From Sulfurovum sp. (GTDB taxonomy: Bacteria; Campylobacterota; Campylobacteria; Campylobacterales; Sulfurovaceae), in NCBI GenBank assembly GCA_020721385.1, contig DYMW01000013.1, positions 1 through 21,761 on the forward strand: 21,761 nucleotides of DNA, in the 5' to 3' direction. Shown here one piece after another: positions 1 through 7,957 of the stretch (its first letter is position 1; each line of letters begins with the position of its first letter). Both the position numbers and the translations under genes were made by a program. The notes under the pieces are model-generated. The model saw only the letters and a list, made by a program, of their open reading frames with translations. It was not told the DNA's origin and searched no databases.

Positions 1-2
1 TG

Positions 3-194
3 GTAGAGATACTTTTTATGCACCCATATACGAAGATTGAGTTTTTGGTAGATAGGTTGCATATTACAAGAAAAACAGCCTCAAAATATTTGAGTGAGCT
101 TGAAAACAATGGCATACTAAAAAACATACAAATCAAAAATAGTAAATATTTTATAAATGTTGAGCTATTTGATTTATTGAAAAAAGGGATATAG
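3..194 (+). CDS. Fic family protein, C-terminal winged-helix fragment (5' end outside window)
   Basis: An open frame enters from the window edge in frame 3 and ends with TAG at 192-194, giving 63 residues. It begins VEILFMHPYTKIEFLVDRL, followed by a helix containing RKTASKYLSELE and NNGILK, then a beta-hairpin and the end ELFDLLKKGI. This is the pattern of the helix-turn-helix tail of Fic-domain adenylyltransferases of the SoFic type, in which the segment 'LF..PY.KI..LV' precedes 'R.TASKYL..LE..GIL'. The catalytic HPFx(D/E)GN motif would lie upstream and is not in the window, so AMPylation activity cannot be judged. An internal ATG at 18 could in theory start a 58-residue HTH protein, but the match to the Fic tail continues upstream of it. 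Other winged-helix regulators are the alternative. Confidence 0.75.
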   Translation, partial: VEILFMHPYTKIEFLVDRLHITRKTASKYLSELENNGILKNIQIKNSKYFINVELFDLLKKGI

Positions 195-210
195 GTAAAA
201 TGTGTAAAAA

Positions 211-262
211 TTTACCCATACTTTAAAAACTATGAGTAAAAAATAAATAAATCTACCCATAG
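211..262. repeat. Cluster of TTTACCCATA-like inverted repeats
   Basis: TTTACCCATA at 211-220 faces TATGAGTAAA at 231-240: ten positions with one mismatch around a ten-base spacer. CTACCCATAG follows at 253-262 and forms a second near-palindrome with CTATGAGTA. A further TTTACCCAT lies at 394-402. They sit directly after the Fic-type gene. They could be operator sites or a weak AT-rich transcript end. No T-run typical of a terminator follows. Confidence 0.4.
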
Positions 263-410
263 AAAAAAGAAAAAAACTTGGAATCAAAAATAAACAGAAT
301 AATAGATATTACCTATATTAAATCTCACAAATCAAAGCTCTCAAAGCTTCTATAGTGGTAAAACTTAATACAAAGGTTCTTCTATTTTCTGGTTTTACCC
401 ATTGAATAAT

Positions 411-437
411 TTTACATAGAGCTTTCAATGATATAAT
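411..437 (+). promoter_or_regulatory. Predicted promoter of the transglutaminase/amidoligase operon
   Basis: TATAAT lies at 432-437, with TTTACA 15 bases upstream at 411-416. This puts a start point near 444 and a leader of about 75 bases before the ATG at 520. The rest of the 195-519 gap holds only AT-rich sequence and short repeats; I see no gene in it. Confidence 0.5.
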
Positions 438-453
438 TACACCATATCATTGA
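425..453. repeat. Perfect 10-base inverted repeat overlapping the -10 box (possible operator)
   Basis: TCAATGATAT at 425-434 is exactly mirrored by ATATCATTGA at 444-453, with a nine-base spacer. The left arm contains the start of the TATAAT box at 432-437 and the right arm would span the transcription start. That placement fits a repressor operator. It is AT-rich and has no T-run, so it is not a good terminator. Confidence 0.5.
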
Positions 454-519
454 TTAGTAAAATTAGTAAATAAAATTCAATTCCATCCACATCCATAACT
501 ACTAAAAAAAGGAAACATT

Positions 520-3500
520 ATGGCATTAAAAGTTATGCTCTCTCACAAAACTCACTACAGTTACGACAGGTATATTTCCCTCTCACCTCATACCATTCGC
601 CTTCGTCCTGCTCCTCACAGTCGAACGCCTATTGATGCCTACTCTTTAAAGATAACGCCTGAAAATCACTTTATTAATTGGCAACAAGACCCTTATGGAA
701 ACTATTTAGCACGTATTGTTTTTCCAGAAAAAGTAAAAGAGTTTGGTATTGAAGTAGAACTGATTGCCGATTTGGTTTCCATTAATCCTTTTGACTTTTT
801 TGTTGATGCTTATGCAGAAGAGTTTCCATTTAAATATCCAAAAGAGTTAAAAGCTGAACTTTTACCCTATCTTGAAGTGACCGAAAAAGGGAAAAAACTC
901 AAAAAATTTATTAAATCATTGGACTTAAAAGAGCGTAAAATTAACGACTTTTTGGTCTATTTAAATTTGGAAATTTACAAATATCTCAACTATACTGTTC
1001 GTCTTGAAGCAGGGGTTCAAACGTGTGAAGTCACGTTGGATAAAAAACTTGGAAGCTGTAGAGATTATGCATGGCTTTTTGTTCAAGTGTTACGAAGCTT
1101 GGGATTGGCCGCACGATTTGTATCGGGATACCTTGTACAACTCAAAGCCGATGAAAAATCATTGGATGGACCAAGTGGACCAGAAGAGGACTTTACCGAT
1201 TTACATGCATGGACAGAGGTGTATTTACCTGGTGCTGGTTGGGTAGGATTGGATGCAACCAGTGGTCTCTTTGCAGGTGAAGGACATATTCCTCTTGCGT
1301 GTACGGCAAAATTTGAAAGTGCGCATGCCATTGAAGGACTGAGTGATAAATGTGAAACAGAGTTTGACTTTTCAAACACAGTGACCAGAATATTTGAATC
1401 TCCAAGGGTTACCAAACCGTACCGTGATGACCAGTGGGATGCCATTAATCAATTGGGATTTGAAGTTGATAAAGAGCTTGAAGCCAATGATGTTCGACTC
1501 TCCATGGGAGGAGAACCAACCTTTGTTTCTATTGATGACATGGAGTCACCTCAATGGAATACGGATGCGGATGGACCAGAAAAAAGAGAACTCGCCGATA
1601 AACTTTCACGTAAACTTTTAAGCTCATTTGGTAAAGGTGGAATGTTGCATTATGCCCAAGGTAAATGGTACCCTGGAGAGCCAATTCCACGATGGCAAAC
1701 TTCGATTATTTGGAGAAAAGACGGCAAAAAGATTTGGAAAGACCCATCACTCTTTGCTGACATGAGTCAAACGTATAACTATACCAATGAAGATGCCCTT
1801 AAATTTCTCTATAACCTGTCACTAACCTTAGGTGTCAGCAATGAAAACATTATGGATGCCTATGAAGATTCGCTTTATTATATTATGAAAGAGGCTGAAC
1901 TTCCTATTGACATTGACCCCTTAGCGTGTGATATAGAAAATGCAACCGAGCGACAAACCTTAGCAAGAGTATTGGGACAAGGACTAAGTAAACCTGTGGG
2001 ATATGTACTTCCCCTCAATTATGGACATCAAGAGTGGATCAGTTCAACTTGGACATTGAGAAGAGAAAAACTCTTTTTAATTCCAGGAGACTCACCAATT
2101 GGGCTTAGACTGCCTATGAATTCTCTTATTGAAAATCCTGCTTATGAATTGGCATCACATCCAGAACCTGACCTTTTTGCATCGGTACCAGAATTGGGGA
2201 AATTTTTCAAAAAAGCTCGAAAAAAAGCTCAAGCCGTAGAGGGTCTAACCATTGCAAATGACCCAAATGGTATCTTTGTAAGAACCGCATTAAACATCGA
2301 AATACGTCAAGGAAAACTTTATATTTTCTTACCACCACTCAACCATACCGAAGCCTTTTTAGAATTGATTGCTTCTATTGAAGCGGTTGCTCAAAAGCTT
2401 GATATAAAAGTGGTTTTAGAAGGGTATGAACCTGCACATGATTTGCGTATTGACACCATCAAAGTAACACCAGACCCAGGGGTTATTGAGGTCAATATTC
2501 AACCAGTTACTTCATGGAAAGCATTGAGTGAAAACCTCTTTACTCTCTACCAAGATGCCAAAGAGTCACGCCTTGGAACAGAAAAGTTTATGCTTGATGG
2601 AAAACACACAGGAACAGGTGGTGGAAACCATGTTACCATTGGAGCGTTAAAACCAGAAGACAGTCCACTGCTTAGACGACCTGAACTTTTACGCAGTCTG
2701 ATTACCTTTTGGCAACATCACCCAGGACTCTCGTACCTATTCTCTGGAACCTTTATTGGACCAACATCACAAGCACCAAGAGTGGATGAGGGGCGATTAG
2801 AGAATCTGTATGAACTAGAAATTGCCTTTTCACAAATACCGCTGGATGGTGAAGTTCCATTCTGGTTAACCGACAGACTCTTTAGACACATGTTAACCGA
2901 TATTACAGGAAATACCCACCGTTCAGAGTTTTGTATTGACAAACTTTTCTCACCTGACTCAAGTTCGGGAAGATTGGGTATTTTGGAGCTTCGTGCGTTT
3001 GATATGCCACCACACTCTAAGATGGCATTGTTACAAATGCTCTTAATTAGAACATTGGTCTCCCTATTTTGGAAAAAACCGTACAAACACAAATTGGTAC
3101 GTTGGGGAACACAGCTTCATGACAAATTTTTACTTGAACATTATGTCAAAGAGGATATCAAAGACATTGTTGAGTTTTTAAACAATGAAGGGTATCCATT
3201 TGAATTGGACTGGTTTGACCCATTCTTTGAATTTAGATTCCCACTTTATGGAATGGCAACGGTTGAAAATATCCATCTTGAACTGCGTGCAGCCATTGAG
3301 CCTTGGCACGTACTTGGTGAAGAGAGTGGATCACAAGGAACCGCCCGTTATGTAGACTCTTCATTGGAAAGGGTACAGATAAAGGTGAACAATTTTGTTC
3401 CTGAACGTTATGTGGTTACCTGTAACTCAATTGCCGTACCAATGAGTCCTACAGGGATTGAGGGTGAATTTGTTGCAGGTGTTAAATACAAAGCTTGGCA

Positions 3501-3891
3501 ACCATGGTCAGCATTGCATCCAACCATTGGAGTCGACACCCCATTGGTGTTTGACATTGTGGACAAATGGAACAAACGTTCTATTGGTGGAATGACCTAT
3601 TATGTCTCTCACCCAGGAGGAAGAACCTACGATACTTTCCCTGTTAACAGCAATGAAGCCGAATCAAGAAGGGTCAACAGATTCTCCGATTTCAATCATA
3701 CCCAAGGAGAGGTAGAACACCTTTCTGCTTCTATGATTCAACAGAGTCTCGTAGATGTTAATGGTGCCAAAAGAGCCGTGATAGGAAAAGATATTGCCCA
3801 AGAACATACCCCTTTCCTATTCCAAGAGATACCAAAAAGTTTGGAGTATCCAAACACCTTAGATTTACGAAGAAAGTGGGCAAAACAGTAG
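520..3891 (+). CDS. Transglutaminase-like / DUF2126 putative amidoligase (COG4196 type)
   Basis: The protein has 1123 residues, about the usual length for this two-part family. Residues ~5-95 resemble the transglutaminase N-terminal domain. A papain-like transglutaminase core follows, with Cys180 (GSCRDYAW), His229 (LHAW) and Asp245 (GLDATSG) as an intact triad. From about residue 325 (SMGGEPTFV, Ser328) to the end it is DUF2126, a predicted amidoligase of the glutamine-synthetase-like kind, with the marker HTGTGGGNH at residues 696-704. No signal peptide is seen, so it is probably cytoplasmic. The start is supported by AAGGAAAC just upstream of the ATG. It is the first gene of a three-gene operon; its stop TAG touches the next ATG. 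Family knowledge supports making or breaking amide/peptide bonds. The substrate is unknown. Confidence 0.9.
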   Translation: MALKVMLSHKTHYSYDRYISLSPHTIRLRPAPHSRTPIDAYSLKITPENHFINWQQDPYGNYLARIVFPEKVKEFGIEVELIADLVSINPFDFFVDAYAEEFPFKYPKELKAELLPYLEVTEKGKKLKKFIKSLDLKERKINDFLVYLNLEIYKYLNYTVRLEAGVQTCEVTLDKKLGSCRDYAWLFVQVLRSLGLAARFVSGYLVQLKADEKSLDGPSGPEEDFTDLHAWTEVYLPGAGWVGLDATSGLFAGEGHIPLACTAKFESAHAIEGLSDKCETEFDFSNTVTRIFESPRVTKPYRDDQWDAINQLGFEVDKELEANDVRLSMGGEPTFVSIDDMESPQWNTDADGPEKRELADKLSRKLLSSFGKGGMLHYAQGKWYPGEPIPRWQTSIIWRKDGKKIWKDPSLFADMSQTYNYTNEDALKFLYNLSLTLGVSNENIMDAYEDSLYYIMKEAELPIDIDPLACDIENATERQTLARVLGQGLSKPVGYVLPLNYGHQEWISSTWTLRREKLFLIPGDSPIGLRLPMNSLIENPAYELASHPEPDLFASVPELGKFFKKARKKAQAVEGLTIANDPNGIFVRTALNIEIRQGKLYIFLPPLNHTEAFLELIASIEAVAQKLDIKVVLEGYEPAHDLRIDTIKVTPDPGVIEVNIQPVTSWKALSENLFTLYQDAKESRLGTEKFMLDGKHTGTGGGNHVTIGALKPEDSPLLRRPELLRSLITFWQHHPGLSYLFSGTFIGPTSQAPRVDEGRLENLYELEIAFSQIPLDGEVPFWLTDRLFRHMLTDITGNTHRSEFCIDKLFSPDSSSGRLGILELRAFDMPPHSKMALLQMLLIRTLVSLFWKKPYKHKLVRWGTQLHDKFLLEHYVKEDIKDIVEFLNNEGYPFELDWFDPFFEFRFPLYGMATVENIHLELRAAIEPWHVLGEESGSQGTARYVDSSLERVQIKVNNFVPERYVVTCNSIAVPMSPTGIEGEFVAGVKYKAWQPWSALHPTIGVDTPLVFDIVDKWNKRSIGGMTYYVSHPGGRTYDTFPVNSNEAESRRVNRFSDFNHTQGEVEHLSASMIQQSLVDVNGAKRAVIGKDIAQEHTPFLFQEIPKSLEYPNTLDLRRKWAKQ

Positions 3892-6387
3892 ATGCAAATT
3901 TTTGAAGGTTATGTTTCAGAATCATCCTTTGATGAGGTGTATGACAATGAAAAACATATCAGAGCTTGTTGGAAAGACATTGTCTCTGATATAGAAAATG
4001 CTGGTTTAGAGCTTCTAAAAGAGAAACAAGCCGAAATTGACTGGCACCTTAAAGAGAGTGGTGTAACCTATAATATCTACAACAATTATGATAAACCTAC
4101 CAACCGTTCATGGAGTTTAGACCCCATTCCTTTTGTCATTGATGGCAAGGAGTGGGAAAAGACCAAGAAAGGTCTTCAACAAAGAGCCAAACTTTTCAAT
4201 TTAATCTTAAAAGATTTGTACTCTGAACAAAAACTTATTAAAGAGAATATTGTCCCTGCTGAAGTTATTTTTGGGCATAAAGGTTTTGTAACCGAAGTGT
4301 TTGATTTTGGATACAAAGAGGATTTTAATCTCTACTTTTATGCCACCGATATTGCTCGTGGACCTGATGGGAAAATGTGGGTTATCAACGATAAAACACA
4401 AGCTCCATCAGGACTTGGATATGCCATAGAGAACCGACTCACCATGAATGTGGTTGCCAATGAACTCTACCCCCATATTTCCATAAAAAAACTCTCTGCG
4501 TTTATTGAAGAGTATAAAGCTTTATTGAAAGAACTCACAGGTGGTGACAGCTCAAAAGCGGTACTTTTAACCCCTGGACCGTACAATGAAACCTATTTTG
4601 AACACGCCTATCTAAGCTCTTTTTTAGAGATTCCTTTGGTACAAGGTCAAGACCTTTTAACTAAAAATGGTGCGGTTTGGCTTAAAAGTTTAAGTGGACT
4701 AAAAAGAGTAACCACCCTACTTAGAAGGGTTGATGACCGATTTTGTGACCCACTTGAACTACGAAATGATTCAAGACTCGGTGTGGCTGGTATTGTTGAA
4801 GCAATGAGAGAGAACAACTTAAACATGATTAATCCCATTGGTTCTGCCATTCTTGAAAATATAGGTCTAAATCCTTTTATGAAAAAGATAGCTCAATACT
4901 TTCTCAAAGAGGATTTAATTCTTCCACAAATTGCTACATGGTGGTGTGGTCAAAAAAAAGAGCTTGATTTTGTTATTAAAAATTTAAACAAACTGGTTAT
5001 TAAAAAAATTGATAGAAGCGAAAACATTAAAGTCTATTTTGGAAAAAGCTTGTCTTTTGATGAACGTGAAAATTTAATTGAGTTGTTACGCCAAAGTCCA
5101 TACAAATATGTGGCACAAGAAGAGATTGATTTCTCGACCGTTCCCTATTATGAAAATGGTAAAATTGAACCTAGAAATGCTGTCATACGAACCTACTCTT
5201 TGCGAAAAAACAGTGATTATTCTGTAATGAATGGCGGATTGGTAAGAATGTCTGCGACCAAAGATGGACTAATGGTCTCTTCAAAAAATGGTGGTATTAG
5301 TAAAGATTTATGGATATTGGGAGAAGACAATATTGCCATTAATCCTATCAATACGCTCAAATATACGCCCTATGTTGAAACCTCTATTCATAAAATTTCC
5401 ACGTTAAAAGCGGAAAATTTATTTTGGTTGGGACGTTATCTTTCACGTTCCATCTCAACTACTCGGCTTATTTTACACGTCATAAAACAGATAACCAATT
5501 TTTATCGATATGAAATTGTCACTTCAAAAGAGTCTCAAATCATTTTACAAAATGCCTTAACGCACATGACCATGACCTATCCTGGTTTTATGGATACTAA
5601 AAATAAAAAAAATCTTGATGTTTTTCCAATGATAGAGATTACCTCTGTGATTAAAGAGACTTATCGCTCTGGCTCCTTATCCTCAACCATTAGTATGTTG
5701 TCCAACTCCAATATGAGTCTTAAAGACATCTTAACCATTGAATCCTCCAAACTTTTTGAAAAAATTCAAACTGAGTGGCATGTTTTTTCTAGTCGAAAAG
5801 GGGATTCTACCTTGGTTGTTGCCAATGAACTCGATACCTTTCTTATCTACCTCATGGCATACAAAGAGCTGGTTCATGAGAGTATTTTTAAAGAACAAGG
5901 TTTGATTTTATACGATATTGGCTACAAAATAGAAGATGCTCTACTGCTTACTTCCAAAGCACGTTCCATGCTCTGTCTCAAATTAGACAAATCCATTGGT
6001 TACGATGTTTTAGAAGGAATGCTTAATTCTATAGAGAGTTTTAATGCTTACAGGGCCCACTATAAAAGTTCTTTAAATTTAAAAAATGTGGTTGACTTTT
6101 TAATACTCAATCCACAATTCCCAAAATCACTTATGTACATCACCCAAAACCTTTTAAAAGAGTTTAAACTTTTACCCAAAGCCAAAACAACATCAACCTC
6201 CTATGAAAAGGTGATGTTAAAAGCCGAAGTGTTATTAAAATCAATAAAGATAGAAGAGTTAATACAAATTACAGAAGAAGAAGGTGTCTATGTGGAACTT
6301 GATAAGATTTTATCTCAAATATCAGATTTGTTTTTGGAGTGTTCCAATGAATTTTCAAATACCTATTTTTCACACTATGATGAGTAA
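3892..6387 (+). CDS. Circularly permuted type 2 ATP-grasp protein fused to alpha-E domain
   Basis: The 831-residue protein joins two families (COG2308 then COG2307). Residues ~45-485 are a circularly permuted ATP-grasp ligase with GLQQRAK, NDKTQAPSG (166-174), LLTPGPYNE, LRRVDDRFCDP and a closing SSKNGGISKDLW. The region from about 503 to 815 is an alpha-E domain opened by the signature ENLFWLGRYLSR (508-519), followed by long helices. No export signal is present. The ATG immediately follows the TAG of the preceding gene, suggesting translational coupling, and only two bases separate its stop from the next gene. The family is predicted to form amide bonds using ATP. Compared with the free-standing paralogue at 7958-9322, the acidic motif before PSG differs (Asn-Asp-Lys instead of Glu-Asp-Asn). 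Confidence 0.9.
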   Translation: MQIFEGYVSESSFDEVYDNEKHIRACWKDIVSDIENAGLELLKEKQAEIDWHLKESGVTYNIYNNYDKPTNRSWSLDPIPFVIDGKEWEKTKKGLQQRAKLFNLILKDLYSEQKLIKENIVPAEVIFGHKGFVTEVFDFGYKEDFNLYFYATDIARGPDGKMWVINDKTQAPSGLGYAIENRLTMNVVANELYPHISIKKLSAFIEEYKALLKELTGGDSSKAVLLTPGPYNETYFEHAYLSSFLEIPLVQGQDLLTKNGAVWLKSLSGLKRVTTLLRRVDDRFCDPLELRNDSRLGVAGIVEAMRENNLNMINPIGSAILENIGLNPFMKKIAQYFLKEDLILPQIATWWCGQKKELDFVIKNLNKLVIKKIDRSENIKVYFGKSLSFDERENLIELLRQSPYKYVAQEEIDFSTVPYYENGKIEPRNAVIRTYSLRKNSDYSVMNGGLVRMSATKDGLMVSSKNGGISKDLWILGEDNIAINPINTLKYTPYVETSIHKISTLKAENLFWLGRYLSRSISTTRLILHVIKQITNFYRYEIVTSKESQIILQNALTHMTMTYPGFMDTKNKKNLDVFPMIEITSVIKETYRSGSLSSTISMLSNSNMSLKDILTIESSKLFEKIQTEWHVFSSRKGDSTLVVANELDTFLIYLMAYKELVHESIFKEQGLILYDIGYKIEDALLLTSKARSMLCLKLDKSIGYDVLEGMLNSIESFNAYRAHYKSSLNLKNVVDFLILNPQFPKSLMYITQNLLKEFKLLPKAKTTSTSYEKVMLKAEVLLKSIKIEELIQITEEEGVYVELDKILSQISDLFLECSNEFSNTYFSHYDE

Positions 6388-6389
6388 TT

Positions 6390-7283
6390 ATGATTTATGA
6401 CCTTTACCATAAAACCGAATTTAACTATCAAAGTAACGTGAGTTTTAGTCACAATATTGCCCGATTAAAACCCAAAGTTACCCCTTATCAAAAACTCTTA
6501 GAGTTTGAGATGAAGATAACCCCTGAGGTTTATGAATCGTATGCGTTCACCGATATGTTTGGAAACAACAATACCCACATGCTGATTCGAGAACCCCATC
6601 AATCGCTCTGTGTGATTGGAAAATCTAAAGTAGAAATTTTCCTTGAACTTATTGAAGAGTATCTTCATACGGCAAGAAGCAATAGCATCACCTATGAAAG
6701 TGCATTAAAAAGATTGTCCCATTTTCACAGCAGTGATTTGTATGCCAAACCCTATCTTTTTGAATCCGACCTCATTCCTTATGGTTCACAAAAAATAAAA
6801 ACGTATGCCCTTGAATCGTTTCATAAAAACAGAGACCTTTTTGAAGCAACCCATGAATTTATGGAACGTATTTTTCATGATTTTAAATTTGTCTCTGGAT
6901 TCAGTGACATTACCACTCCCGTAGAAGAGATTTTTGAAGCTAAAAAAGGAGTGTGTCAAGATTTTGCACAGTTTGCCATATCGGCTCTGCGTTCAATTGG
7001 ATTACCTGCCAAATACATGAGTGGATACATAGAAACTTTACCTCCAGAAGGCGAAGAAAAACTCTTTGGAGCTGATGCTTCTCATGCATGGTTTGCGGTC
7101 TATATTCCCAATGCAGGTTGGGTTGAATTTGACCCCACCAACAACATGATACCCAAAGACCAACATATTCTTTTAGGCTCAGGAAGAGATTACAATGATA
7201 TTTCACCCTTAAAAGGTGTGGTATTTAGTAGTGGAGGAAGTCAATTATCGGTTATGGTTGATGTGAGGAAAGCAAAAGTATAA
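6390..7283 (+). CDS. Transglutaminase-like cysteine peptidase-fold protein
   Basis: A 297-residue protein of the COG1305 type. An N-terminal domain (residues ~1-90, opening with YHKTEFNYQ and KITPE) resembles that of the large gene at 520. The transglutaminase core carries Cys189 (KGVCQDFAQF), His232 (ASHAWFAVY) and Asp248 (VEFDPTNN), so the catalytic triad is complete. No signal peptide or membrane segment is seen. It follows the ATP-grasp/alpha-E gene by two bases, with only a weak ribosome site, so it is probably translated by coupling as the last gene of the operon. In bacteria such cores often act as proteases or amide-bond cleaving enzymes rather than cross-linkers; which applies here is not visible. 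Confidence 0.9.
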   Translation: MIYDLYHKTEFNYQSNVSFSHNIARLKPKVTPYQKLLEFEMKITPEVYESYAFTDMFGNNNTHMLIREPHQSLCVIGKSKVEIFLELIEEYLHTARSNSITYESALKRLSHFHSSDLYAKPYLFESDLIPYGSQKIKTYALESFHKNRDLFEATHEFMERIFHDFKFVSGFSDITTPVEEIFEAKKGVCQDFAQFAISALRSIGLPAKYMSGYIETLPPEGEEKLFGADASHAWFAVYIPNAGWVEFDPTNNMIPKDQHILLGSGRDYNDISPLKGVVFSSGGSQLSVMVDVRKAKV

Positions 7284-7290
7284 TACTTTT
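7274..7290. terminator. Weak AT-rich hairpin between the convergent operons
   Basis: AAAAGTAT at 7274-7281 and ATACTTTT at 7283-7290 are perfect complements around one base. They overlap the stop codon of the transglutaminase gene, and a pyrimidine-rich stretch with TCTTTTT follows at 7301-7307. Only 22 bases separate the two convergent genes. The stem has just one G-C pair, so termination strength is doubtful. Confidence 0.35.
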
Positions 7291-7305
7291 ACTCTCCTCT
7301 TCTTT

Positions 7306-7956
7306 TTAATTAACAATCAGCTTATCAATGGTTTTATAGATGGTTTCCATCATATTTTCTTCATCATCTACCACCAATCTCATTTCAGGATTTAAAACCT
7401 TTATCATGGCATTAATGTCTTTTATGATGGTCTTTAAAACATCAGATTTTTGATTGAAACGTAATTGAAAATCCAACTCTTCTACCAATCTACCCAATTT
7501 TAAAAAATAATCGCTGTATTTACGATGTCCTTTTTTTCCATGCGTTCCCCAAATTTCACTAATTAAAGAGAGTGCATTGTCAATATCATTAAAATCAATA
7601 GGATGATAATTTTTTGATAAAGATTGCAAAAAATCATGCAATTCAATGATTTCTCCAAAAGCAGATGCATCAATATTGGTACGACTGATAATTGCATTTT
7701 CTCTTGCCTGTACCATCAAGTTAGCCAAGTTTCCTGCATGGTTACCTTGAATGGCTTTATCTAAAAAATCAACGGCATTGGTGTACTCTAAATCAATATT
7801 GAATTTTTTATATAAGGCTGTCCCAGCACTTTTATCCACATCAATAATACAATCATACGTTTTACCAATTTCACGTAATGTTAATTCTACACGCTCTAAA
7901 TATCTACCCAACCAATACATACTACTGGCTACATTTGCTGTTAATAACTGTTCCAT
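7306..7956 (-). CDS. Short free-standing alpha-E domain protein
   Basis: This 216-residue protein opens with the alpha-E signature SSMYWLGRYLERVELTLRE, and the rest is predicted to be all-helical. It is a COG2307-type protein, but free-standing members are commonly about 300 residues or more and the alpha-E part of the fusion at 3892-6387 spans about 310. It therefore lacks the family's C-terminal third, or is a compact variant. No export signal is visible. Its ATG is one base beyond the TAA of the upstream ATP-grasp gene, with GGAG inside that gene's end serving as ribosome site. The two are thus co-translated and probably interact. The biochemical role of alpha-E is unknown. Confidence 0.85.
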   Translation of the reverse strand: MEQLLTANVASSMYWLGRYLERVELTLREIGKTYDCIIDVDKSAGTALYKKFNIDLEYTNAVDFLDKAIQGNHAGNLANLMVQARENAIISRTNIDASAFGEIIELHDFLQSLSKNYHPIDFNDIDNALSLISEIWGTHGKKGHRKYSDYFLKLGRLVEELDFQLRFNQKSDVLKTIIKDINAMIKVLNPEMRLVVDDEENMMETIYKTIDKLIVN

Positions 7957-7957
7957 C

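Noticed and set aside
18..194. Stand-alone 58-residue HTH protein starting at ATG 18
   Set aside because: The Fic-tail similarity continues upstream of the ATG to the window edge and no ribosome site precedes it.
195..519. Small RNA or riboswitch in the leader of the amidoligase operon
   Set aside because: No G/C-rich stem, T-run terminator or recognisable conserved core; only short AT-rich inverted repeats.
1083..1445. 120-codon minus-strand frame inside the amidoligase gene, and similar ones at 2718-3092
   Set aside because: They mirror strongly conserved catalytic regions of the real gene; composition looks like an antisense shadow.
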